A model generated the notes under the pieces. That model was not told the origin of the DNA and did not search any database. It saw only the letters and a list, made by a program, of their open reading frames with translations. A program made the position numbers and the translations under genes. Below, in pieces: positions 1 through 9,700 of a stretch of DNA of 63,292 nucleotides (position 1 is the stretch's first letter; each line of letters opens with the position of its first letter). Origin of the DNA: an uncultured Eubacteriales bacterium (GTDB taxonomy: Bacteria; Bacillota; Clostridia; Oscillospirales; CAG-382); NCBI GenBank assembly GCA_934502885.1, contig CAKSUT010000013.1, forward strand, positions 1-63,292, in the 5' to 3' direction.

Positions 1-1538
1 TATGCGGAAATATCATCCGAGAACTCGGAACCTCGTTTGAGTGCGGAGTTGATGCTGTGTCCGGTCTTTTTATCAATGCTGAAATAGCCCTTGTGAGTGT
101 CGGCGACTTCAATGCTGCGGAGATATTTCTGATACGGCGTATCGCACAGAGTCAGATACTCGTTCAGAATGTTGTTGTATTCTTCTTCAAAGATACGACC
201 GTACTCACCGAGCAGCTCGTTGCCGTCCTCATCATATTGGCGGTACTTTGCAACCTCGTCAATGAAAAACAGGGAAAGCGTTTTGATTCCCATGTCAAAG
301 AGTTTTTCTTCTTTCTCAAAGTGAGACTGTATGGTTTCTCTGATTTGGATTCGCCGCATATCCTGCTCTACCACATCACCGATAACCTCGCCCTGGCGAA
401 TAACCATGCCATTCGTGAAAGTCACCGTGCCGTGAATCGGCTCAATGTCGGAAATAGTATAGCCGTTTTTATATTGCTCCATTTCGCCGGACTTGTAATA
501 GAGGTCGTCGCCGACGGCAAACTGAAACATTTTCCGTTTATGCCCACTTTGCTGTGCCACCTCGATTTCAAGCTTTGCCATAGGCGGCTTGTTCGGAGAA
601 AGCACAATTCTTTCGAGATAGAGATACTGACTTGTGCCGGTAAGGTTCTTTACCTCAAAGCCCTTGACCTCAATCTTCTTGACGAGTTTCTTATTAAACG
701 CATCCAGAGCGTCCAGTACATAGACAAGGTTGTGCTGCTTGGCGTGAGTAGCGGAGTAGTTCAGGCTGAACAGCGGATTGAAGTTTTGCAGCGCTTTCTG
801 CGTGACCTCACCGCCCATTTTCTGCGGTTCGTCCAAAATGATAATCGGTCTGTTCGCCTTGATAACATCAATCGGACGGCGGGAACCGAACTCATCACGC
901 TTGGAATAGATAATAAGAGCTTCCTTGCTCTTGCCGTCCTCTTTCAAGGAGGAAGCAAACGCCTGCGTGTTGATAATCATGACATTGATGCCGAAGCCGG
1001 ACGAGAAATTATCAAGCTCGTTTAAGTTGGAGCTGTTGTAGATGAAGAACCGAGCCTTCTTGCCGTACTGCTCCATGAAATGGTCGGTGGTAATCTGAAA
1101 GGTCTTATTGACGCCCTCACGGATAGCAATAGAGGGAACGACCACAATAAACTTGCTCCATCCGTAAAGCTTGTTCAGCTCAAACATGGTCTTGATGTAA
1201 ACATAGGTTTTGCCCGTACCGGTCTCCATCTCTATGTCAAGAGAACAAAGTCCGACATTCCCGGTGAGCTCGTCCGAAACTTTGATGTTGTTCTCGTTCT
1301 GAATAGCACGGATGTTATCAAGCAACTGCTCTTTTGTCAGCTCAATCTCTTCATTCTTGTAGCCGTTGCTCAACAGATCGTCTTCCGTCATGGCAATGCG
1401 AAACTGTTGATTTGCCTGCGGCTTGCCTAAATCCGGGGTATAGAAAACCTTGTCGTGGTGAGGCTGTCCGCTGAATACACGAGCGACTGCTTCCACGGCA
1501 TCGGTCTGGTATTGCTGTATCTTAAAGTTAAATTTCAT
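1..1538 (-). CDS. Type III restriction-modification Res subunit (helicase/endonuclease), partial
   Basis: The frame opens with ATG at 1538, preceded by GAGGAG at 1549-1554, and remains open to the window edge (about 512 codons), so the C-terminal nuclease part lies outside. The visible part is an SF2 helicase core: Walker A ETGTGKT at residues 105-111 and motif II as LDEPQ near residue 235, both typical of type III Res. In this family Res needs a Mod partner, moves on DNA with ATP and cleaves away from unmodified sites. The matching mod gene lies upstream in the same operon (3155-5215), separated by the AlbA_2 gene. The 154-base gap to that gene contains short tandem repeats (1661-1690). No internal stop or frameshift was seen in the parts I translated. 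Confidence 0.9.
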   Translation of the reverse strand, partial: MKFNFKIQQYQTDAVEAVARVFSGQPHHDKVFYTPDLGKPQANQQFRIAMTEDDLLSNGYKNEEIELTKEQLLDNIRAIQNENNIKVSDELTGNVGLCSLDIEMETGTGKTYVYIKTMFELNKLYGWSKFIVVVPSIAIREGVNKTFQITTDHFMEQYGKKARFFIYNSSNLNELDNFSSGFGINVMIINTQAFASSLKEDGKSKEALIIYSKRDEFGSRRPIDVIKANRPIIILDEPQKMGGEVTQKALQNFNPLFSLNYSATHAKQHNLVYVLDALDAFNKKLVKKIEVKGFEVKNLTGTSQYLYLERIVLSPNKPPMAKLEIEVAQQSGHKRKMFQFAVGDDLYYKSGEMEQYKNGYTISDIEPIHGTVTFTNGMVIRQGEVIGDVVEQDMRRIQIRETIQSHFEKEEKLFDMGIKTLSLFFIDEVAKYRQYDEDGNELLGEYGRIFEEEYNNILNEYLTLCDTPYQKYLRSIEVADTHKGYFSIDKKTGHSINSALKRGSEFSDDISA

Positions 1539-1660
1539 ATTGTAGTACTCCTCATTGCTAACAAGACTTTCTGTGCAAGTTACCGGCAAGCTCAAAAATC
1601 CCTGCATATAGTTATTATCGTCGAAATAAGGTCTATATTTTGTACCTTTGCTAAAATCCT

Positions 1661-1690
1661 GCAAGTTACCAGCAAGTTACCAGCAAGTTA
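1661..1690. repeat. 11-bp tandem repeat between the AlbA_2 gene and res
   Basis: GCAAGTTACCA occurs twice in tandem and a third copy is cut after 8 bases; a further near copy (GCAAGTTACCG) sits alone at 1575-1585. The tract begins directly beyond the stop codon of the AlbA_2 gene (on the minus strand) and lies upstream of res. A unit of 11 is not a multiple of three, so a copy-number change would not preserve frame if it were translated. Confidence 0.8.
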
Positions 1691-1692
1691 AC

Positions 1693-3153
1693 TCATGCCC
1701 AGATAGGAATATATTTTGTGTGTCGAGGAGCAGTTTCCTCAAGCTTTTTGATAAGATCTTTTTCACACGCCTCTTTGATTAGGCGTGAAATGCTTGCAGA
1801 AGACTTTTCCTCCAAGCCAAAACGCATTCGCAACGAACTGTTAGTCAAAAAATCGCCTTGAATAAATTTTATACATGAATGCATATAGCAAGCCCACAGT
1901 TTGTCTTGAGGTGAGAGATCAAAGAAATCTACTTTGGAGAAAAATGTCACCTTGGTGTTTTCTTCATAAATATCAATATGCGGTGTCGGTAACTGTTGCA
2001 ATTCGCATGAAATTATAATCTTGTCCCAACCGGTTCCGAGTTCTTCGCACATTCTCAATCTACGCATTAGAGAAGCAAGCTTCTCATTTCTGGATTTAGG
2101 CGGATTATCCACAATTCTATAAATATCAACAAGAGGTATACCGGGGTTGGTTATTTCAATCCTGTTGTTGAAAATTTCAATTACAACGCCTGTTCCGGTG
2201 ATAGAAAAATCTTGGTGAATCAATGCATTTGCAATAGCTTCTCTCAGAGCTATCGGCGGATAGGGTGAAACCGTTTCTCGTTTCGCACCATTTATTACTT
2301 CTTGTGTAGGCAAAAGGGCTTCAATGTATTTAAGCAGCCCGTCAAATCCAATAGCATAGCCTTTATTGCCGACATCCTCTTTGAGCATATTAAGTCGATT
2401 TATGCCCTGATACTGCACAACACGAACAGCTTTTCTTTCAAGACGAGAAAATGAAGATAGCCTTTTGGCAAACAAAATAGCACCGAGATTTGTTATTGCA
2501 TATTCACCACTATCTTGTTTCACAATAACACCTTCTTCTTCCATATAATGCATAATGCCCTTTATATCAGTCGGAACCGGTTCGCCCTTAATGTCGAAAT
2601 ATGCCGTATAATCTAATTGCTGCAATGCTTCCTCGACGGTCAAATTTTGCATTGCATATTGTTCCTCAAAACGGCTATTACGAATTTTATCCCATAATTG
2701 TGCTTGCATTTGCGGATAGTCGCTCAATTTTTTCGTGTAACTCCCTACTCTGATATAGTCAACCTTCTTGAATGTTACAGTTTGAACGGTTGCCTTATAT
2801 ATTATGATCACAATTATAGGCTTATTATCGCCATTTTTATCTTTAATCTGAATTTTGTGAAATTCAAACTCGGCATTTTTCGAAATGAGATTTCTAAGCC
2901 AACTTTCTATTTCTTGGTTTCCGACCAATTTTGAATATTGATCCAGTTCTGTTCCGACTATATCGTGGGACTTGTCATCGATCCCCCAAATCATGTATGC
3001 ACATGACTTTTCTGCATAGGCGGCACCATTTGCTAAGGCACTAATATCTTGGCCTATCATTTCCGGGTCATAATTGTTGCATTTGAATTCAAACCAGTTC
3101 GTTTCATTTTCATGCTTTAAAAGGTGATTTATGAGTAATTTTAAGTTTTCCAT
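1693..3153 (-). CDS. AlbA_2 (Schlafen-like) / GHKL ATP-binding regulator-type protein
   Basis: The likely start is ATG at 3153, with AGGAAGG just upstream and only one base after the mod stop codon (TGA-T-ATG), so translation is probably coupled to mod. An in-frame upstream ATG at 3207 would overlap mod. The 486-residue product starts with an AlbA_2 domain (residues 15-140, NWFEFK and YDPEMIGQDISALAN region), followed by a GHKL-type ATP-binding module (ALREAIANALIHQDF and ITNPG near residues 300-340) and a C-terminal winged-helix region. Proteins of this architecture are usually annotated as putative transcriptional regulators or ATP-binding proteins; Schlafen-type AlbA_2 domains also occur in antiviral genes. 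Placement between mod and res suggests a role in the defence system, either control or an additional effector; this is inference. Confidence 0.82.
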   Translation of the reverse strand: MENLKLLINHLLKHENETNWFEFKCNNYDPEMIGQDISALANGAAYAEKSCAYMIWGIDDKSHDIVGTELDQYSKLVGNQEIESWLRNLISKNAEFEFHKIQIKDKNGDNKPIIVIIIYKATVQTVTFKKVDYIRVGSYTKKLSDYPQMQAQLWDKIRNSRFEEQYAMQNLTVEEALQQLDYTAYFDIKGEPVPTDIKGIMHYMEEEGVIVKQDSGEYAITNLGAILFAKRLSSFSRLERKAVRVVQYQGINRLNMLKEDVGNKGYAIGFDGLLKYIEALLPTQEVINGAKRETVSPYPPIALREAIANALIHQDFSITGTGVVIEIFNNRIEITNPGIPLVDIYRIVDNPPKSRNEKLASLMRRLRMCEELGTGWDKIIISCELQQLPTPHIDIYEENTKVTFFSKVDFFDLSPQDKLWACYMHSCIKFIQGDFLTNSSLRMRFGLEEKSSASISRLIKEACEKDLIKKLEETAPRHTKYIPIWA

Positions 3154-3154
3154 A

Positions 3155-5215
3155 TCACAGCACCTTCCTAACTGTTGACGGACTAATCGAAGCGAATATC
3201 TGGTCAAAGTTCGTCAGCACGGAATCGCTTGCCATACCGCTGTCACGGAATACGGCGTAATAAGGCTGCTCCTTGGCGATAGCCGTAACGACCTCATCGG
3301 AAATGTTGTTGTCAAAGCAGGCGTAAAGGAAACCGTCCGCTACATTAAACACCTTGCAGCCGCCGATAGCAGTTTCCTCAATTTTGGAGGAAAGCAGTAT
3401 GCCGAGGTCGAGCATAACCTGGAAAAGCAGATCTTCGGGAGTCCTGTCTTCCTTTATGTTGTCAGTCAGCTGATCGAACATACTGATTTCATAATCGTCA
3501 GGATTGTAATACACATCTTTCATATTGGAAGTATCGCACTTCAGAACACGGAAACCGACATCAAGTAAATCCGGATTGTATCTGTAAATGTTTTTTGAAT
3601 CGTTCTTTTCGTAATTTACGTGCCTTATTTCTCCCGTTTCATTATCTTTGAATGTATAGTCTTTTGATTCCAATTTGCCTTCGGATCTAAGACTTCCATA
3701 TCCCACCATGGTTTCCTTGGCATCATTCTGATGAGATTTTAATAACTTTTCATAATCGTTATTTTTGGTAAGATCTATGTCTTCTTTGATTTTCTTGCCG
3801 GCACGGCGAATGCGTTCCTTGCCGATTTCGCAGATGTTTTTATATCCTGCTTTGTAGGCTTCACTCTTTTCATCGGTCTTTTCCGGAAGCTGAACCATAA
3901 TGAACTTGCGGTGTCCGCCGTCCTCTGCATTCATCTGCATAACAGCGTGGGCGGTTGTGGCTGAGCCGGAGAAGAAGTCAAGAATGATAGAATCACTTTT
4001 AGAGGCTTGCGTAATAAAGTCTTCTACAAGCTCAATTGGTTTTGGAAAATCAAAACTTTTATTTTCAAACAAATTATTTAGTTCCGCAGTAGCGGTTCGT
4101 GTATAGACATCTGCGCCAACTACGGATGAGTATCCTGGCAAAACCTCAGATATTTCTGCAAGAAATGATTTCTTTCTTGGCCGACCATTTGGAGAATCTG
4201 GCCATAGAATTCTCTTTTCAGAAATGAGTTTTGCCATAGTATTTTTATCATATCGCCAACCCATAGTGGGCTTTCCATAATTTATACCTGTTTCCGGATT
4301 TATTAAGTCGTAGTGGCAATTTGGCCTTTGATCTGCAGGCAAAAGTCCAACCATATTGGCACTTGCCCAAGGCCCTCTGGGGTCATTGTCTGGATTAGTA
4401 TACTGCTCTGTTTTTCGTTCTCCTCCCCTTAATGCTCTCATTCCGGATGTCCGTTGGTAACACACAATATATTCATGGTCAATAGATACCCCCGTTATGT
4501 TGCGATTGTCTTTATTTTGTCTGCTTTTCCATACAAATTCAGAAACAAAGTTGTCAGCGCCGAACACCTCGTCACAACATTTTTTGAGATTTCCTTGTTC
4601 ATTATCATCGATGCTAATAAATATTACACCATCATCAGACAGCAAGTCCTTTGCCAGCTTCAATCTCGGATAAATCATATTAAGCCAATCGGTATGGAAA
4701 CGACCGTTGCTTTCGGTGTTCTGCACCATACGGTTGCCGTCCTCATCAAACTGTCCACTGTTAGCAAGATACTCATCCGTACTCTGAGCAAAGTCATCCT
4801 CATACACAAAATCATTTCCCGTATTGTACGGCGGGTCTATGTAAATCATCTTGATTTTGCCAAGATAGGTTTCCTGCAACAGCTTCAGCACTTCGAGGTT
4901 GTCGCCCTCGATATAGAGGTTTTCTGTAGTATCAAAATCCACGCTTTCCTCACGGCAGGGACGGAGCGTTTTGGAAATGGGAGCGTTCGCCAGCAGGACG
5001 GACTTCCTCTTGTCCGGCCAGGTGAACTGATAGCGTTCCTCTTTTCCGTCAACGACCTTTGTGCCTATTTCCTGCATCAGCACATCCTTGTCAATGGCAC
5101 GAACGACCTCGCCGTTTTCGTCGATAGTCTCCGTGACGGCGTTCGGGAACATCGCCGCTAACTTCTTGAAATTCTCATCGGCTTTGTTCGCCGTTTGCAT
5201 TTTGAGTTTATCCAT
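3155..5215 (-). CDS. Type III DNA methyltransferase (Mod), beta-class adenine N6-specific
   Basis: A 686-residue protein with the order of motifs typical of beta-class DNA methyltransferases: catalytic motif IV DPPYNTGNDF at 127-136 comes before the SAM-binding motif I DFFSGS at 413-418. The insert between them is the target-recognition region. In type III systems Mod recognises the site, methylates adenine on one strand, and supplies specificity for Res. Start is ATG at 5215 with GGAGG ten bases upstream; it overlaps the end of the TIR gene by eight bases. Its res partner lies downstream beyond one intervening gene. Length is normal for type III Mod and no simple-sequence repeat was seen inside the gene. 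Confidence 0.93.
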   Translation of the reverse strand: MDKLKMQTANKADENFKKLAAMFPNAVTETIDENGEVVRAIDKDVLMQEIGTKVVDGKEERYQFTWPDKRKSVLLANAPISKTLRPCREESVDFDTTENLYIEGDNLEVLKLLQETYLGKIKMIYIDPPYNTGNDFVYEDDFAQSTDEYLANSGQFDEDGNRMVQNTESNGRFHTDWLNMIYPRLKLAKDLLSDDGVIFISIDDNEQGNLKKCCDEVFGADNFVSEFVWKSRQNKDNRNITGVSIDHEYIVCYQRTSGMRALRGGERKTEQYTNPDNDPRGPWASANMVGLLPADQRPNCHYDLINPETGINYGKPTMGWRYDKNTMAKLISEKRILWPDSPNGRPRKKSFLAEISEVLPGYSSVVGADVYTRTATAELNNLFENKSFDFPKPIELVEDFITQASKSDSIILDFFSGSATTAHAVMQMNAEDGGHRKFIMVQLPEKTDEKSEAYKAGYKNICEIGKERIRRAGKKIKEDIDLTKNNDYEKLLKSHQNDAKETMVGYGSLRSEGKLESKDYTFKDNETGEIRHVNYEKNDSKNIYRYNPDLLDVGFRVLKCDTSNMKDVYYNPDDYEISMFDQLTDNIKEDRTPEDLLFQVMLDLGILLSSKIEETAIGGCKVFNVADGFLYACFDNNISDEVVTAIAKEQPYYAVFRDSGMASDSVLTNFDQIFASISPSTVRKVL

Positions 5216-6083
5216 TCTCTTGTTCCTCCGTATCTTCAGGTGTAAATAACTCTTTCAGTTCTGCGGCTATTTCTTCGGGAGTCATTGAAGCCGTAGTCAT
5301 AGCTTTGCGGTCTGCTATGATAGGGCTGTACTCAACGACCTGTTTTTTCGTCAGGTTATGCCATATCGGAAGAATGGTCTTCCCGTTGACGGTTTCGACT
5401 TGAAAAAGTCCATTCAGCTCCGCTTTTGTCCAGTATTTATGTTCGGCAATGTAGTTGGGCGAGAGAATAACAACGCCGTATTTTGATTTTGCCAGTCCTC
5501 TGTCAATCTTCTCTCGCATTGAGTCTCCCCATTTGAGCTTGTCCGTATCGTACCATACTTTGAGTCCCTGACCTCGTAACGCCTCTACAAACTCGTCAAC
5601 AAATGACTCTTTATCCTCGTATGCGTGGGATACGAACACATCATATTCTTCATCAGCTACTATTGGGGTAGCAGCTGGTGTAACTACCGGCTGCGAAAGT
5701 TGCTGCTGAAGTTCTTTTATCCGAGCTTCATAGGATGCCTGAATTTGCTGATTTGCTTTATCCTGTTTCTTTTGCTCGTTTTGCTGCTCTTTTTGGAGCT
5801 TTAAATAGGCAGTAGCCCTTTTATCCTTTTTGTCTGCAATTTTCTTACCAAGGTCTGCACTATCGCTTGCTTTTTTGGCTTTATCGGATTCATAAGATGC
5901 AATCTGTTTTTGTTTACTGCTAAGTGAGGATGGCGAAGTGTTTTTCGTAATACTTTTTTGCACGGTATTGATTTTCCCTTGTAGGGTGGCTACCTCTTTA
6001 TCCTTTGCAGCTTTTTTCTTCTCAAGGTCTGCAATCTCTTTGTCCAATGAGTTTACTGTGTTTTGATATTGGGCTACTGACAT
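5208..6083 (-). CDS. Coiled-coil TIR-domain protein (probable defence effector)
   Basis: A 291-residue protein in two parts. Residues 8-45 and 78-132 are rich in K, E, Q and A with heptad-like spacing and probably form coiled coils; residues 146-285 are a TIR domain (YDVFVSHA at 147-154, WYDTDKLKWGD, then LSPNYI). The glutamate of WTKAEL (E222) is at the place of the catalytic glutamate of NADase TIR domains. Bacterial TIR domains in defence systems degrade or cyclise NAD+ once triggered; here the coiled coil could provide oligomerisation. Start ATG 6083 has AAGGAG upstream; the stop overlaps mod by eight bases, so the two are co-translated. No separate sensor domain is present, which suggests that partners in the operon trigger it (inference). 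Confidence 0.88.
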   Translation of the reverse strand: MSVAQYQNTVNSLDKEIADLEKKKAAKDKEVATLQGKINTVQKSITKNTSPSSLSSKQKQIASYESDKAKKASDSADLGKKIADKKDKRATAYLKLQKEQQNEQKKQDKANQQIQASYEARIKELQQQLSQPVVTPAATPIVADEEYDVFVSHAYEDKESFVDEFVEALRGQGLKVWYDTDKLKWGDSMREKIDRGLAKSKYGVVILSPNYIAEHKYWTKAELNGLFQVETVNGKTILPIWHNLTKKQVVEYSPIIADRKAMTTASMTPEEIAAELKELFTPEDTEEQENG

Positions 6084-6098
6084 AATTTGTTCACTCCT

Positions 6099-6743
6099 TT
6101 ATAGCTTCTCGAGCTGTTTCTTCAAAGCCTTAGCTTTTTGTGCAAGCTCGAACTTCTTATTCGGCTGCTTCTCATTCCTTGCCTGCTTTTCGAGCTTTTC
6201 GATTTCCTTTATGAGCTTTTCCTTGCGTTCATCAACGGCAATCTGCTCGTCCAGGGAATTTCCCTGTTCCAGCTCCACGCCGCCAACTTGAATGATGAAG
6301 TTATCCCAAACGGCGTCAAGGTTCAGACCGTCAATTTCAAGCGTCAGCTCGTCTTCCGGCATCCAGTCGGTGTGGTAATACCTGTTCACCTTGAACGCCG
6401 CCTTGCCGGATTTCGCAGCTTCCTTGTAACCGGTCCATGCCTGCACCTTGTTTCCGCAGGAGAGGACAAAGAGTATATGATACGGTATCTCCTTGTCAAT
6501 CTGTCGGAGCACGGCTTCATCAAGCTGCGGCTGCACCAGTCTGATTTCGATTACCTCGATTTCCTTTACCGCCTGTCCGGGCGAAATGTTCAGCGTGGAC
6601 TCGGCAAGCTTATTGCGCCAGTGAATGAGTTTTATCTGCTCCACAAACACTCTTTTCAGAGCAGAGGAAACCTCAATATTATCATAAAACTTTTGCTTCG
6701 GTATTCTTTTGTTGAACTCTGTTGTCTGCGGAAAGCCGAGCAT
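6099..6743 (-). CDS. DUF4391-type protein of the defence operon
   Basis: About 214 residues. I choose ATG at 6743 because AAAGGGGG lies eight bases upstream; a GTG at 6767 in frame has no such site. The sequence (LGFPQTTEFNKRIPKQKFY at the start, RIDKEIPYHILFVLSCG-like core, charged lysine-rich tail with EKLEKQARNEKQPNKKFE) matches my memory of DUF4391 proteins, which commonly sit next to PLD-like helicases and type III-like methyltransferases. Function is not established. Residues 170-214 look helical and may be a coiled coil. It follows the helicase stop by 25 bases and precedes the TIR gene by 15, so it is an integral operon member. Confidence 0.75.
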   Translation of the reverse strand: MLGFPQTTEFNKRIPKQKFYDNIEVSSALKRVFVEQIKLIHWRNKLAESTLNISPGQAVKEIEVIEIRLVQPQLDEAVLRQIDKEIPYHILFVLSCGNKVQAWTGYKEAAKSGKAAFKVNRYYHTDWMPEDELTLEIDGLNLDAVWDNFIIQVGGVELEQGNSLDEQIAVDERKEKLIKEIEKLEKQARNEKQPNKKFELAQKAKALKKQLEKL

Positions 6744-6768
6744 ACTTATTCCCCCTTTGTTGTTCACA

Positions 6769-9700
6769 TTATTTCACGACCAGGAAGCAAATCAATTCAA
6801 AGTCGTCCAATCCCGACACTTGCGAGAGCAGCGCACTTGTGCCGCCGCTTTTGAACAGGCTGTCAATATCATTTTCTTCCTTGACATCAATTATAGAGTT
6901 TATGGATTCGCTCAGCAGCTCGGAAATCTCGCTCATATTGCGCCCATCGTCGGTCTCGCCGTTAAAACGGTGATAGAGTGCTTCGATGGGCTTATCCTTG
7001 CCGCGGCAAAGCAGATGCATTGTATCGAGAAGCTTTTTGGGCTGCAAGTAATCACAGACCACATCGCCGTCGTCACCGATATAGACCATATAAAAAGGAT
7101 GAAGCCGATTCTTGTTATCAATATTGATGCTTTGCTCTCGGTTCTTCAGAACGAAGACAGCACCGGGAGGACAGTCCTTCGACGCAGGAGCAACGGCATG
7201 AAGCCCCATAGGGGTATGCTCCAATTCGGGATGATGCTTGATATATTCCAGTAAATCAAGACGGAACTCGTTCAGTCCCAAATCCATAATGGAGATACCG
7301 GAGGACATATCTTCAATGTCTACAACTTCTTCCTGCAAGCGCTTGAGCTGTGTTTTACGGTATTCAAGGTCGTGCTTTTCTTCATCGGAGAGAATGTTGT
7401 CGTCGCCCGTAGCGGTCATATCGACAATCTTCATTCTCGTTTCAACTTTCGATTTCAGATTGATATATTCGTCAAGAGTAATATCGGGCCAGAAATTAAC
7501 AAGCTGAATGACCTTGTTCCTGCTGCCGATACGGTCAACTCGTCCGAATCGCTGAATGATGCGAACGGGGTTCCAATGAATATCGTAATTGATAAGGTAG
7601 TCGCAGTCCTGCAGGTTCTGACCTTCGGAGATACAGTCTGTTGCAATCAAAATATCAATATCGACTTTCGGGATGCTGTCAAACATATCTCTGTCTTTTG
7701 ACTTCGGAGAAAAGCAGGTCAGGACGGTGTTCATATCCGTTCGTTTCAGCTTTGCGGTCGTGCGTCCTTCAACAGAACCGGTAACAACCGCTGTGTGTAA
7801 GCCGTATTTTTTCAGCATGAACGCAGAGACATTATCATAAAGATACATAGCCGTATCAGCAAAAGCGGTAAAGATAATTACTTTCTTGTTTCCTTCGTTG
7901 ATAGGATGCTCCACCTTATTTGACAGGTCTTCCAAAAGCTCCTGCAGCTTGCTGTCGTGTTCCGGCGTGATGTCATCCACCATAATTGTAAGAAGTTCAA
8001 GAATTTCCCGGTCCTTCGCAAGCTCTCCACGCCACGAAAGTCTATCCATATCGGCAAGGTCAATCTGAACTTTCCTGCCGATGCTTGCAAAGTCATCGCT
8101 GTTCTGGTCGTCAAGGTCGTACTCGTCAACACCGGAAATATCCGTAAGATTGACCGTTGCTCCGACCGTATTTTCGTAATCATCTATCGACTCAATAGTA
8201 GTGCCAATCAGCTCCTTGATTCTGCGAAGCGTCAGATTGAAAGAATAGACGGAGCTTTCCATACGCTTCATCAAGTTTATCGCCATAAGGCGGCGGATAC
8301 CAAGCTCACGGCTTGCCTGCGTGAAGCCGACATTAACCTTGTTATCTCCGTACAGCTCGGCGTACTTTTCCATTCGGCTCGGCAAAATGTAATGAGACGG
8401 GCGGTAAATATCAAGGTTCAGCTTTGTAAGCTGTTCAAAAATTTCGTTATAGCTGATAGCGTCCTTCAAATCGGTCAGATGCGGTGTGTGCGATTTGGGA
8501 ACCAGCCTTTCAGGGAACTTACCGATAGAGGTCGTATCATAATATTTCTCGATGTGCTTTCTGGAGCGGGCAATCGTAACGCTGTCCAGCACCTCAAAGA
8601 AGTCAAAATCAAGCATACGGAGCAGGTTGTCGGTCGTTCTGTCGCAAGGCTCCCATTTACTCCATGTATTGAACGCTTTCTGTGCGTTTCGGAAAATATC
8701 ATCAATGGTATGCGTTGTTTTCAGCTTACTGTCGAGCAGAGAGGAATCTCCCTCATAAGCGAGCTGCAACTGATTTTTCAAATCATTGAAGCGTGTATTG
8801 ACCGGTGTGGCGGAAAGCATAAGAACCTTCGTCTTTACGCCTTTTCGTATGACCTGTTTCAGTAAAGTGGTATAGCGATTTTCTTTTTCTCCGTCTTCGG
8901 AATCGAGCTTGCCGCCGTTACGGAAGTTATGTGATTCATCAATCACAACAAGGTCGTATGTATCCCAACGAAGGCGGGATAAATCCGTCCCGTTGGACAT
9001 ACCGTGCGTCCGCCCAATATCGGTATGATAAAGCACCTTGTAGTTCAATCTGTCTTCCGCAAGGGGATTGTTGATATAATTATCCCGATATGTATTCCAG
9101 TTGTTCGACAGCTTCTTCGGGCAAAGAACCAAAACACTTTTATTTCTTGATTCGTAGTATTTAATGACCGCCAAGGCAGTAAAGGTTTTACCGAGACCGA
9201 CAGAATCGGCTAAAATGCAACCGTTATACTTTTCAAGCTTATTGATAATGGCAAGAGCCGCATCACGCTGAAAGTTGAACAGCATATTCCACACTTTGCT
9301 GTCCTTAAACCCCGTCGCTTCATTCGGTAAGGTGTCTTCGGATACATCTTCAAGGAACTCATTGAAAATGTTATACAGCGTGATAAAGTAGATAAACTCC
9401 GGCGAATTTTCGTTATAGACCGCCGTAATATTCTCAATCACCCGGTCGGTAACATCCTGGAAGTTCTGCTTGTCGTTCCAAAGCTGCTCAAACAGGTCAA
9501 TATAGCTCTTGCTCATCGGATATGACAGCCTCTGCGTAAAATTGTACGCATAATTGCCACGCTCACAGCCGAGGTCAACGGTTGTGAACTCATTAAAAGG
9601 CATATAGGTATACTGGTCATTATCCGAAAGTACGTTCAAAAATCCCGGCACAACTTGACTTGTGGTATTGGACTTAAAAATCGCTTTCTGCTTTATCCAT

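Noticed and set aside
57..1691. Three long plus-strand open frames covering the first 1.7 kb
   Set aside because: They lie antisense to a continuous minus-strand frame that has clear helicase motifs of type III Res and a good start, so they are shadows.
4454..5161. 235-codon plus-strand open frame inside mod
   Set aside because: Antisense to the methyltransferase, no ribosome binding site, no recognisable domain.
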